From assembly GCF_025567525.1 (NCBI RefSeq), contig NZ_JAOQJY010000005.1, positions 124,001 to 188,000 of the forward strand: a stretch of 64,000 nucleotides of DNA, written 5' to 3'. Numbering within the stretch: position 1 is the stretch's first letter; the number at the start of each line of letters is the position of its first letter. This document shows, one piece after another, positions 6,695 to 14,275 of this stretch. The DNA is from Gallintestinimicrobium propionicum (GTDB lineage Bacteria; Bacillota; Clostridia; Lachnospirales; Lachnospiraceae). The notes under the pieces are model-generated. The model worked only from the letters and a program-made list of their open reading frames with translations. It was not told where the DNA came from and ran no database searches. A program made the translations under genes and the position numbers.

Positions 6695-8665
6695 ATGGAT
6701 AATAATTTTGAGTACAGGGTTTATTTGAAAAGCTTGTCGAAGCAGTTTCCGACCATTGCGGACGCTGCGACGGAGATTATCAACCTGCAGGCGATTTTGA
6801 GTCTGCCCAAAGGCACGGAGCATTTTCTGACAGATATTCACGGAGAATACGAGCAGTTTAACCATGTGTTGAAAAACGGCTCCGGATCCGTGCGCAGAAA
6901 GATCGACGAGGAGTTCGGCAACACGCTGAGTGTCAAGGACAAAAGAAGCCTTGCGACGCTGATTTATTATCCTCAGGAAAAGCTGGAGCTGGTCTGTCAG
7001 GAGGAAGAGGATCAGGATGTGCTGGAGGATTGGTTCAAGATCACGATTCACCGGCTGGTGCAGATGACCAAACGCGTTTCTTCCAAATATACCCGCTCCA
7101 AGGTGCGCAAGGCGCTGCCCCACGATTTTTCCTATGTCATCGAAGAGCTGATTACCGAAAAAGAAGAAATTCAGGACAAAGAGCTTTACTATAACGAAAT
7201 TATCAATACGATTATCCGGATCGGCAGGGCACCGGAATGTATTATCGCACTCTGCAATCTGATTCAGCGCCTTGTCATCGACCACCTGCATATCGTCGGC
7301 GATATCTATGACCGCGGCAAGGGACCTCATGTCATCATGGATACCCTGAGTGCATATCATTCTGTGGATATCCAGTGGGGAAATCACGATATTGTGTGGA
7401 TGGGTGCAGCCAGCGGGCAGACGGCATGTATGGCGACGGTACTGCGGATTTCCGCTCGTTACGGCAATCTGGACACGCTGGAAGAGGGCTATGGTATTAA
7501 CCTGATCCCCCTGGCGACCTTTGCACTAAAGACCTATGAAAATTCGGACTGCAGCGTATTTTCCATCAAATACGGGGCAGATTACGATGTCAAGGACTTA
7601 AAGCTCGACATGATGATGCACAAGGCGATCGCCATCATTCAGTTCAAGCTGGAGGGACAGCTGATCCTGGCACATCCGGAATATCACATGGATGACCGGC
7701 TGCTGCTGGATAAGATCGACTTTGAAAAAGGAACTGTCCGCATCGGAGATAAGGAATATGAAATGCTGGATTCTGATTTCCCGACTGTCGATCCGAAGGA
7801 TCCGTATCGTCTGACGGCAGAGGAGGAGCAGGTAGTAGAGCGCCTGCGGCATGCCTTTGTTCATTGCGAGAAGCTCCAGAAGCATGTGCGCTTCCTGTTT
7901 GCCAAGGGCAGCATGTATAAGATCTTTAATTCCAATCTGCTCTATCATGGCTGTGTGCCGATGGACGAGGACGGAAATTTCGAACAGATCAATGTGTACG
8001 GCAAGCTCTGCAGCGGCAAAAAGCTTTACGAGGTGCTGGAAACCTATGCCCGCAAGGGATATTACTCTCAGGATAAGGAAGAACGCAGAAAAGGGCGTGA
8101 TACCCTCTGGTATATCTGGGCGGGTCCGAAGTCTCCGGTATTCGGCAAGGATAAAATGGCGACCTTTGAACGATATTTCATCGCAGATAAGGAAACACAT
8201 AAGGAAACGAAAAACGCTTATTATCGCCTGTATGATAACGAGGAGATTTTAAATAAGATCCTGCGGGAATTTGGACTGGATGAGCATCGTTCCCATATTA
8301 TTAACGGTCATGTTCCGGTGGAGATCAAGCGTGGGGAGACGCCGATCAAATGTAACGGAAAGTTACTGATTATCGATGGCGGCTTTTCCAAGGCTTATCA
8401 GGGAAAAACTGGAATCGCAGGCTATACCCTTGTTGCCAATTCTCACGGCATGAATCTGGTGGAGCACAGGCCCTTCGTTTCCGCAGAGGATGCGATCCGA
8501 AACGAAACGGACATGGTATCGGACAATATCCTGATCGAAACGGCAAAACGAAGAATTCTTGTGGCAGATACGGATATCGGACGCGAGCTAAAGGAGAGTA
8601 TCGGGCATCTGGAAAAGCTTCTGAACGCTTATCGGGATGGTATTCTGATCGAAAAAGGAATCTGA
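6695..8665 (+). CDS. fbp: Fructose-1,6-bisphosphatase class III
   Basis: 656 residues, typical of the large Firmicutes-type enzyme (FBPase_2 family). Hydrolyses fructose-1,6-bisphosphate to fructose-6-phosphate in gluconeogenesis. Metallophosphoesterase motifs: FLTDIHGEYEQF near residue 45, VGDIYDRGKGPH near 205, WGNHDIVWMGA near 228 and NGHVPVEIKRGETP near 540, followed by KLLIIDGGFSKAYQ. Ribosome site AGAGAGG 7 nt before the ATG. A 24-bp hairpin without a U-run (8666-8689) starts just after the stop codon. Confidence 0.97.
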   Translation: MDNNFEYRVYLKSLSKQFPTIADAATEIINLQAILSLPKGTEHFLTDIHGEYEQFNHVLKNGSGSVRRKIDEEFGNTLSVKDKRSLATLIYYPQEKLELVCQEEEDQDVLEDWFKITIHRLVQMTKRVSSKYTRSKVRKALPHDFSYVIEELITEKEEIQDKELYYNEIINTIIRIGRAPECIIALCNLIQRLVIDHLHIVGDIYDRGKGPHVIMDTLSAYHSVDIQWGNHDIVWMGAASGQTACMATVLRISARYGNLDTLEEGYGINLIPLATFALKTYENSDCSVFSIKYGADYDVKDLKLDMMMHKAIAIIQFKLEGQLILAHPEYHMDDRLLLDKIDFEKGTVRIGDKEYEMLDSDFPTVDPKDPYRLTAEEEQVVERLRHAFVHCEKLQKHVRFLFAKGSMYKIFNSNLLYHGCVPMDEDGNFEQINVYGKLCSGKKLYEVLETYARKGYYSQDKEERRKGRDTLWYIWAGPKSPVFGKDKMATFERYFIADKETHKETKNAYYRLYDNEEILNKILREFGLDEHRSHIINGHVPVEIKRGETPIKCNGKLLIIDGGFSKAYQGKTGIAGYTLVANSHGMNLVEHRPFVSAEDAIRNETDMVSDNILIETAKRRILVADTDIGRELKESIGHLEKLLNAYRDGILIEKGI

Positions 8666-8788
8666 CCGGACAGACGCCATATCGTCCGGGTGTTTGGTGG
8701 ACTTTTCGCTCTGACAGGAGGAAGCCTGCAGAATGATGCCTGTAAGCAGCAACAGGAGGATGGGACGGATGGGATAATTGCGTTTCAT
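8588..8788 (-). CDS. Possible small lipoprotein, antisense to the fbp end (weak)
   Basis: 66 residues from an ATG at 8788 with GAGGAATTT upstream on the minus strand. The N-terminus looks like a lipoprotein signal: MKRNYPIRP, a run LLLLLTGIIL and the lipobox-like ASSC at about residues 22-25, then a polar tail. The last 26 codons lie opposite fbp, which argues against a functional gene; it may be a chance frame or a decayed gene. No relatives recognised. Confidence 0.25.
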   Translation of the reverse strand: MKRNYPIRPILLLLLTGIILQASSCQSEKSTKHPDDMASVRSDSFFDQNTIPISVQKLFQMPDTLL

Positions 8789-9039
8789 GAAATTCCTCGT
8801 TTCTGGGTGGATGTTAGTTTGAAACATAAGCGTGGTCACTTATGCTTCTCACAGCTATGGATCGCACGCGGTTTTTTTGGCACAAAGCGCCTGCGGAATA
8901 GGGATTAAAATGCGGGACGCAGCGGCAGTGCCTGTATGCAGTATCTGCATGAAGACGGATTTTATACCCGGCGCGAAGCAAAACGTCCGGTCGGTTGGAG
9001 CATGAACAGCGCCGCAGACAGCGGCAGAATGGGAGTATC
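8666..9039. other. Intergenic region between fbp and hisA
   Basis: About 370 bp. It holds a 6-bp-stem hairpin CCGGAC/GTCCGG (8666-8689) after fbp and the weak antisense lipoprotein frame. I see no convincing promoter with normal spacing for hisA and no RNA gene. Confidence 0.5.
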
Positions 9040-9816
9040 ATGGAATTAAGACCCTGTATTGACATTCATAACGGCAAGGTAAAGCAGCTGGTGGGCGGCA
9101 GCATTCAGGATCAGGGAGACTCTGCGCAGGAGAATTATATTTCCAGCCAGGATGCGGCGTGGTACGCACGCCTGTTTCAGGAAAAGGGCTTGAAAAATGG
9201 TCATGTCATCCTGTTAAACAGCAAAGACAGCGCTTATTACGAGCAGACCAGGCAGCAGGCACTTTCTGCGCTGCAGGCATATCCGGGCGGACTGCAGGTC
9301 GGCGGCGGGATCACCGCAGAAAATGCCCGGGAGTATTTGGATGCAGGTGCATCCCATGTCATTGTGACATCCTATGTATTTCGAAATGGTGATATTTCAT
9401 TTGAAAATCTGAACCGCATGATGGATGCTGTCGGCAAAAAGCGTCTGGTTCTGGATCTGAGCTGCCGCAAGAAAGACGGGAAGTATTATATCGTGACGGA
9501 TCGCTGGCAAACTTATACGAGGGTCGCGCTTTCGGAAGAAATTCTGACGATGCTGTCTTCTTTCTGCGATGAATTTCTGATTCACGGAGTGGATGTGGAG
9601 GGGAAACGCAGCGGAATCGAGCAGGAGCTGATCGGGTTGCTGGGAAGATGGAACCGGATTCCGATCACCTACGCCGGAGGTATCCGCAGTCTGGAAGATA
9701 TCGAACAGATTCGAAAAGCCGGACAGAATAAAATTCATGTCACAGTCGGCAGCGCTCTGGACTTGTACGGCGGAGACCTGCTGTTTGAAAAAGTGCTGGC
9801 GGCGTGTGAACAGTAA
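9040..9816 (+). CDS. hisA: ProFAR isomerase HisA, eukaryote (HIS6) type
   Basis: 258 residues from the ATG at 9040 (GGGAG 5 nt upstream); the in-frame ATG at 8995 adds a low-quality leader. Isomerises ProFAR to PRFAR in histidine synthesis; (beta-alpha)8 barrel. The sequence follows the fungal/plant HIS6 subfamily rather than usual bacterial HisA: LRPCIDIHNGKVKQLVGG at the N-terminus, LQVGGGITAENAREYLDAG, HVIVTSYVF, LVLDLSCRKKDGKYYIVTDR, FLIHGVDVEGKRSGI, ITYAGGIRSLEDI and VTVGSALDLYGGD. Phosphate-binding GG motifs and the barrel Asp residues are kept. It stands alone, with no other his genes in the window. Confidence 0.9.
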   Translation: MELRPCIDIHNGKVKQLVGGSIQDQGDSAQENYISSQDAAWYARLFQEKGLKNGHVILLNSKDSAYYEQTRQQALSALQAYPGGLQVGGGITAENAREYLDAGASHVIVTSYVFRNGDISFENLNRMMDAVGKKRLVLDLSCRKKDGKYYIVTDRWQTYTRVALSEEILTMLSSFCDEFLIHGVDVEGKRSGIEQELIGLLGRWNRIPITYAGGIRSLEDIEQIRKAGQNKIHVTVGSALDLYGGDLLFEKVLAACEQ

Positions 9817-9916
9817 TGATGTAGAGACGCAGTTCGCCTGCGCCATTTGCAAAATCCCGTCTTGGATGCTTCCCGCTGTGCTGCAGGAGGAAATTGGAAA
9901 AATTTCAAACTGGGGA

Positions 9917-9945
9917 TTGACTTTTTGACTGTAGTGAGGTACAGT
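9917..9945 (+). promoter_or_regulatory. Promoter of the T-box/ABC importer operon
   Basis: TTGACT (9917-9922), 17-bp spacer, TACAGT (9940-9945), just before the T-box leader. Confidence 0.7.
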
Positions 9946-9951
9946 ATAGAA

Positions 9952-10219
9952 AACAAAGAGAAACCGATGAGAAAGAGGAGTACTCAGAGTCGCGAACATT
10001 ACAGAGAGCTGCAGGCGGTGGGATTGCAGTATGGGAACATTTGAGGAATGGACTTTCGAGGCTGGCCCCGAACCAACAGTAGGTGCCGGCGGGATCCGGA
10101 CCCGTTATCCGACCGGCGCATATGATAGTATGTGAACAGAGTGGACTGAAACAGTCAATTTGAGTGGCACCGCGATAATGAAACATTACCGTCTCAAGCA
10201 AAATGCTTGAGACGGTTTT
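9952..10219 (+). promoter_or_regulatory. T-box leader, tryptophan specifier
   Basis: Classic transcription-antitermination leader. The T-box core GAGTGGCACCGCG (10162-10174) pairs with the 3' end of uncharged tRNA. The specifier appears to be UGG at 10049-10051, in the context GAA-UGG-A, matching tRNA-Trp. The terminator is CCGTCTCAAGCA (10189-10200) / TGCTTGAGACGG (10204-10215) followed by TTTT. Low charged tRNA-Trp should favour readthrough into the ABC importer genes. Confidence 0.9.
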
Positions 10220-10220
10220 C

Positions 10221-10250
10221 GTTTGTCTGGGAATAAATTCCCAGACAAAC
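10221..10250 (+). other. Second hairpin directly after the T-box terminator
   Basis: Perfect 13-bp stem: GTTTGTCTGGGAA (10221-10233), TTCCCAGACAAAC (10238-10250), loop TAAA. No U-run. It may act as an RNase barrier or a 5' stabiliser. Confidence 0.6.
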
Positions 10251-10352
10251 GAAGCCCTCTGGGCGGGAAGCTTCTCAAGCCACCACACTCGCATCCCCTT
10301 CCTTTTCTTCTTTGTTTCAATCATCGTTTTTTTAGAAAAGGAGAACAACACA

Positions 10353-11447
10353 ATGAAAAAGAAAGCAATGGCACTTACCGTAGCAGCAATGATGGCAGCA
10401 GCAATGATCACAGGATGCGGACAGACCGCAGCAACCACTGTTGAGACCGCAGCAGACACAACCGTACAGACAGAAGAGAGCACCGCTGATACGGAAAGCA
10501 CAGCAGCAGATACAGCGGCGGCAGACGGCGAAAGCTACACAATCGGTATTTCCCAGTTCGCAGAGCACGGTTCTCTGGACAACTGCAGAACCGGTTTTCT
10601 GGAAGGCTTAAAAGAAGCGGGCATCGAAGAGGGCGTGAACCTGACTGTTTTGTTTGACAATGCGCAGGCAGACACAGCGACAGCGAGCATGATTTCCGAT
10701 AACTACGTTTCTCAGAAAGTGGATCTGATCTGTGCGATCGCAACTCCGTCCGCAATGAGCGCATACAATTCCTGCCTGGACAGCGATATTCCTGTTATTT
10801 ACACCGCTGTATCCGATCCGGTCAGCGCAGGACTTGCAAAAGAAGATAAGACACCGGAGGGCAACATCACCGGTACTGCAGATACGCTTCCGGTAGAAGC
10901 ACAGCTGAAAATGATCCGCGAGGTGCTTCCGGATGCAACAAAGATCGGTATCCTGTATACAACAAGCGAAGCAAACTCTCTGAGCACGATTGAAACCTAC
11001 AAAGAGCTGGCTGACGATTACGGCTTTGAAATCGTAGAATCCGGCATCAATACACTGGCAGACGTCGATATGGCAGCGGCTGACCTCGCAGCAAAGGTAG
11101 ACTGCATTTCCAACCTGACAGATAATACCGTAGTACAGGGTCTGCAGACCGTTCTGGCAAAAGCGAGCGCAGCGGGCATCCCGGTATTTGGTTCTGAAGT
11201 AGAACAGGTAAAGAACGGTTGCCTGGCAGCAGAAGGTATCGACTATGTAGCACTTGGCAAACAGACCGGAGCGATGGCAGCAAAGGTATTAAAGGGCGAG
11301 GCAGAGGCTTCCGACATGCCTTATGAAGCATGCGAGGGTGCAAACCTTTATATTAACACAGAAGTAGCAAGTGATCTTGGCATCACTTTCCCGGAAAACT
11401 ACGAAGCGGACGCTGCAGAGGTTTTTGAAACCGTTACAGTAGAATAG
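10353..11447 (+). CDS. trpX: ABC transporter substrate-binding lipoprotein, probably tryptophan (TrpX-like)
   Basis: 364 residues from the ATG at 10353 (AGGAG 8 nt upstream). Lipoprotein signal: MKKKAMALTVAAMMAAAMITGCG, lipidated at about Cys23, then an Ala/Thr-rich linker. The mature part is an ABC_sub_bind (PF04392-like) fold: SYTIGISQFAEHGSLDNCRTG, LICAIATPSAMSAYN, IPVIYTAVSDPVSAGL, IGILYTTSEANS and FGSEVEQVKNGCLA. This family, with its permease and ATPase, is tryptophan/aromatic transport when preceded by a Trp T-box, which is the case here. Substrate is inferred from the UGG specifier, not from the protein. Confidence 0.8.
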   Translation: MKKKAMALTVAAMMAAAMITGCGQTAATTVETAADTTVQTEESTADTESTAADTAAADGESYTIGISQFAEHGSLDNCRTGFLEGLKEAGIEEGVNLTVLFDNAQADTATASMISDNYVSQKVDLICAIATPSAMSAYNSCLDSDIPVIYTAVSDPVSAGLAKEDKTPEGNITGTADTLPVEAQLKMIREVLPDATKIGILYTTSEANSLSTIETYKELADDYGFEIVESGINTLADVDMAAADLAAKVDCISNLTDNTVVQGLQTVLAKASAAGIPVFGSEVEQVKNGCLAAEGIDYVALGKQTGAMAAKVLKGEAEASDMPYEACEGANLYINTEVASDLGITFPENYEADAAEVFETVTVE

Positions 11448-11479
11448 AAGGACAGAAAGAAAAAGCAGGAGGTTCTGAC

Positions 11480-12397
11480 ATGGAACTGGTCATCAGTACA
11501 CTCGAACAGGGTATGATCTACGGGATCATGGCGCTGGGAGTATATATCACTTATAAAATACTGGATTTCCCGGATCTGACGGTAGACGGCAGCTTTCCGA
11601 TGGGAGCAGCGATTACGGCAGTCATGATTACAAATGGGGTTCCTGCAATTCTTACGCTTCCGGTGTGTTTCCTTGTAGGAGCGCTGGCAGGTGTACTGAC
11701 TGGTCTGATCCATGTAAAACTCAAGGTAAGAGACCTGCTGAGCGGCATCATTATGATGACCGCTCTTTACACCGTCAATTTGCGGATCGCAGGCAGGGCG
11801 AACCTTCCGTTTTATAAAGAAGTAACTGTATTTGATAATAGTCTGGTCAACGGAATCTGCCAGGGAGCACTGGCGTCCTGGAAAATCGTACTCGTGATGG
11901 TTGTCATTACAGTTGCGGTAAAAGTGCTTTTAGACGCTTATCTAAAAACCGGATCCGGCTTTCTGCTCCGCGCAGTTGGCGATAACGCGTCGATTGTAAC
12001 GGCGATGGGACGTGACCGTGGTAAAGTAAAAATTCTCGGACTTGCAATTGCAAACGGTCTGGTTACGTTGAGCGGATGCCTGTTTGCACAGCAGCAGCGC
12101 TGCTTTGAAATTTCGGTCGGAACCGGAACTGTAGTGGTCGGACTTGCGAGTGTAATTATCGGAACGAGTCTGTATCAGAAGTTAGAAGGAATCGGATCGA
12201 TTTCCAAGGCGCTTCACAACGTGCGGGTTGGCATGGTAACGTTCAGCGTTGTGATCGGATCAATCCTTTACAAAGCCTGCGTTGCGATTGCACTTCGCAT
12301 GGGATTAAAATCTACAGACTTAAAGCTGATTACGGCGGTACTGTTTTTAGTCATTCTGGTTGTCAGCATGGAACGAAAGGGGCGGAAAAATGCTTGA
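11480..12397 (+). CDS. trpY: ABC transporter permease (TrpY-like)
   Basis: 305 residues, GCAGGAGG-type ribosome site. Membrane protein of the branched-chain-type permease family (BPD_transp_2): about eight hydrophobic segments starting MELVISTLEQGMIYGIMALG, with ITYKILDFPDLTVDGSFP and DRGKVKILGLAIANGLVTLSG (the ATPase-coupling region). Forms the channel of the importer with the neighbouring binding protein and ATPase. Follows the lipoprotein gene by 32 bp and overlaps the ATPase gene by 8 bp, so the three form one operon under the T-box. Confidence 0.85.
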   Translation: MELVISTLEQGMIYGIMALGVYITYKILDFPDLTVDGSFPMGAAITAVMITNGVPAILTLPVCFLVGALAGVLTGLIHVKLKVRDLLSGIIMMTALYTVNLRIAGRANLPFYKEVTVFDNSLVNGICQGALASWKIVLVMVVITVAVKVLLDAYLKTGSGFLLRAVGDNASIVTAMGRDRGKVKILGLAIANGLVTLSGCLFAQQQRCFEISVGTGTVVVGLASVIIGTSLYQKLEGIGSISKALHNVRVGMVTFSVVIGSILYKACVAIALRMGLKSTDLKLITAVLFLVILVVSMERKGRKNA

Positions 12398-13163
12398 ACT
12401 TTCCCATATCGATAAATATTATAATCCGGGCTCAGTCAATGAAATGTGCCTGTTTCAGGATTTTAACCTGACGATTCCAGACAGCCAGTTCGTGTCGGTG
12501 GTCGGCAGCAACGGCTCCGGCAAAACCTCCATGCTGAACCTGATCTGCGGCAGCATTTCGGCGGACGCAGGAAAGGTCATCGTAAACGGAACTGATATCA
12601 CCGGTCAGAAAGAATATATGCGCCACCGCAAAATCGGCAGAGTATACCAGAACCCTTCTGCCGGGACGTGCCCGAATATGACGGTGCTGGAAAATATGGC
12701 GGTTGCGGATCTGAAAGAAAAAGGTTACGGATTGAACCGCTGTGTCAGAAAGAGCCGGGAAAATGCGTACCGCGAGATGCTTTCCGGTCTTGGACTTGGG
12801 CTGGAAGACAAGCTGGAAACAAAGGTCGGTTCCCTTTCCGGCGGACAGCGTCAGGTACTGGCGCTTCTGATGGCGACGATGACACCGATTGATTTCCTGA
12901 TTCTGGATGAGCATACGGCGGCACTGGATCCCAGAACAGCGGAAATTGTCATGAAGCTGACGGATCAGATCGTCCGGGAAAAGAAAATGACGACGGTTAT
13001 GGTAACGCACAACCTGCGCTATGCATTGGAATATGGGGACCGTATCCTGATGATGCATCAGGGAAAAATCGTTCTGGATAAAGTTGGGGAAGAAAAGAAT
13101 CAGCTCAACACGGACGAGATCATGGGTATTTTCAACCGAATTAGCGTAGAGTGCGGAAACTGA
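12390..13163 (+). CDS. trpZ: ABC transporter ATP-binding protein (TrpZ-like)
   Basis: 257 residues from the ATG at 12390, overlapping the permease by 8 bp (AAAGGGG upstream); an earlier ATG at 12360 lies further inside the permease. Walker A GSNGSGKTS near residue 43, Q-loop YQNPSAGTCPNMTVLENM, signature SLSGGQRQ near 147, Walker B FLILDEHTAALDP near 170, and the H-switch VTHN. Energises tryptophan-type import on the inner face of the membrane. The unusual QNPSAG Q-loop and DEHTA are typical of this subfamily. A strong terminator follows. Confidence 0.9.
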   Translation: MLELSHIDKYYNPGSVNEMCLFQDFNLTIPDSQFVSVVGSNGSGKTSMLNLICGSISADAGKVIVNGTDITGQKEYMRHRKIGRVYQNPSAGTCPNMTVLENMAVADLKEKGYGLNRCVRKSRENAYREMLSGLGLGLEDKLETKVGSLSGGQRQVLALLMATMTPIDFLILDEHTAALDPRTAEIVMKLTDQIVREKKMTTVMVTHNLRYALEYGDRILMMHQGKIVLDKVGEEKNQLNTDEIMGIFNRISVECGN

Positions 13164-13176
13164 GGCTGTTCGGATC

Positions 13177-13233
13177 AAAAAAAGGCAGGACAATGAGAGG
13201 CAATATCAAAAACTCATTGTCCCGCCTTTTTTT
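13177..13233 (+). terminator. Terminator of the importer operon
   Basis: A-rich run plus GGACAATGAG (to 13197) pairs with CTCATTGTCC (13213-13222), followed by GCC and seven T residues. Confidence 0.85.
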
Positions 13234-13289
13234 ATGGCAATAGATTGTTTACAGAGTTTGCATTCGTATTACTACCGTATTTTTCACCG

Positions 13290-13318
13290 TTGACGGCGCA
13301 TGCGCGGGACGATATAAT
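13290..13318 (+). promoter_or_regulatory. Promoter of the phosphatase/kinase pair
   Basis: TTGACG (13290-13295), 17-bp spacer, perfect TATAAT (13313-13318). The leader to the gene at 13493 is about 170 nt and contains a copy of the 35-bp hairpin repeat. Confidence 0.85.
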
Positions 13319-13349
13319 ACGGATATCGAAAGGTTTTTGGGCGTTCTAT

Positions 13350-13384
13350 ACAATAGCGTGTACCCTTGGCGGACATTCTATTGT
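13350..13384. repeat. 35-bp ACAATAG hairpin repeat, copy 1 (diverged)
   Basis: Starts ACAATAG and ends CATTCTATTGT, exactly 35 bp like the better-preserved copies. The left arm is altered. It lies in the 5' leader of the PP2C gene. Confidence 0.7.
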
Positions 13385-13492
13385 CCTGTATAATCGCTGG
13401 CGGCGTTCTGTCGCAGGCTGCGGATATTCTGACCGCAGGGAAATTCAAAGAGCAATCATTGTTCCGGTCTTTGGAGAGAGACGGGAGGACGG

Positions 13493-14275
13493 ATGGCGTA
13501 TATCACGTCGTGGTATTGGAATAAAGGAGATTTTCGCAAGGTAAATGAGGATTCTTTTACGCTGCAGCGAGTTCGTGCACGCAAAAAGGAGCTCATATTT
13601 GCTGCGGTTTGCGACGGAATCGGCGGACTGCGGGCAGGAGAATGCGCGAGCGGTCTGGTTGCAGAGCAGCTGACGGAATGGTTTTACCGGGAAGGTTTTT
13701 GGAAAATGCGCTCTCTTTTCTGGACAAAACGGATGAAAAAGCGGGCACTCGACGCGCTTTTAGACATGCAGGAAAAGCTGGAGCGCTGCGAGCGGGAGGA
13801 AAAAATCTGCAGCGGAACGACAGTAACGATGGTGTTTGTTCGCGGACGCAGATTTGTACTGGTGCATCTCGGGGACAGCAGGGCGTATCAGCTTTGCCGC
13901 AAACGCTGCTTAAATCGGGAAAAACAGACCGGAACCAGGCAGCTTTCACAGGATCATGAAGAGGGCGGCGTGCTGCGCCGCTGCGTCGGGGCGTTTGGGC
14001 TGGAAGTGCCGCAATTGTATACAGGAACGCTGGACGACGGGGACATGCTGTTGTTGTGTACGGACGGATTTTATAAAAAAGCGCCTCCGGATTTTTTCCG
14101 AATCTGCCTGTACGAGGAACGGGAAGCAGGGCAACTGTATCGGCGGCTGAAAGGAATTGGGAGCTTTTTGACGGCCCAGGGGGAAAAGGACAATATGACA
14201 GCGGTACTGATCGGATATGAAAAGGAGGAATCTGTCTGGAAAAAGAACGAAAAATCGGTGAAAAATACATTTTAA
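13493..14275 (+). CDS. prpC: PP2C-family Ser/Thr protein phosphatase (PrpC/Stp-like)
   Basis: 260 residues; GGGAGG before the ATG. Metal-dependent phosphatase motifs in order: GDFRKVNEDSF near residue 11, FAAVCDGIGGLRAGE near 38 (metal-binding Asp-Gly), FVLVHLGDSRAYQL near 122, LLLCTDGFY near 185, and QGEKDNMTAVLIG near 228 (metal-binding Asp). Dephosphorylates Ser/Thr residues in the cytosol and normally reverses a partner kinase. The kinase gene overlaps its 3' end by 40 bp, so the pair is probably translationally coupled. It is not in the usual fmt-rsgA neighbourhood, so a second PrpC/PrkC pair may exist elsewhere. Confidence 0.9.
   Translation: MAYITSWYWNKGDFRKVNEDSFTLQRVRARKKELIFAAVCDGIGGLRAGECASGLVAEQLTEWFYREGFWKMRSLFWTKRMKKRALDALLDMQEKLERCEREEKICSGTTVTMVFVRGRRFVLVHLGDSRAYQLCRKRCLNREKQTGTRQLSQDHEEGGVLRRCVGAFGLEVPQLYTGTLDDGDMLLLCTDGFYKKAPPDFFRICLYEEREAGQLYRRLKGIGSFLTAQGEKDNMTAVLIGYEKEESVWKKNEKSVKNTF

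Noticed and set aside
6236..7387. 383-codon minus-strand frame opposite dapB and fbp
   Set aside because: Lies across two well-supported genes and their gap; no start signal or recognisable motif.
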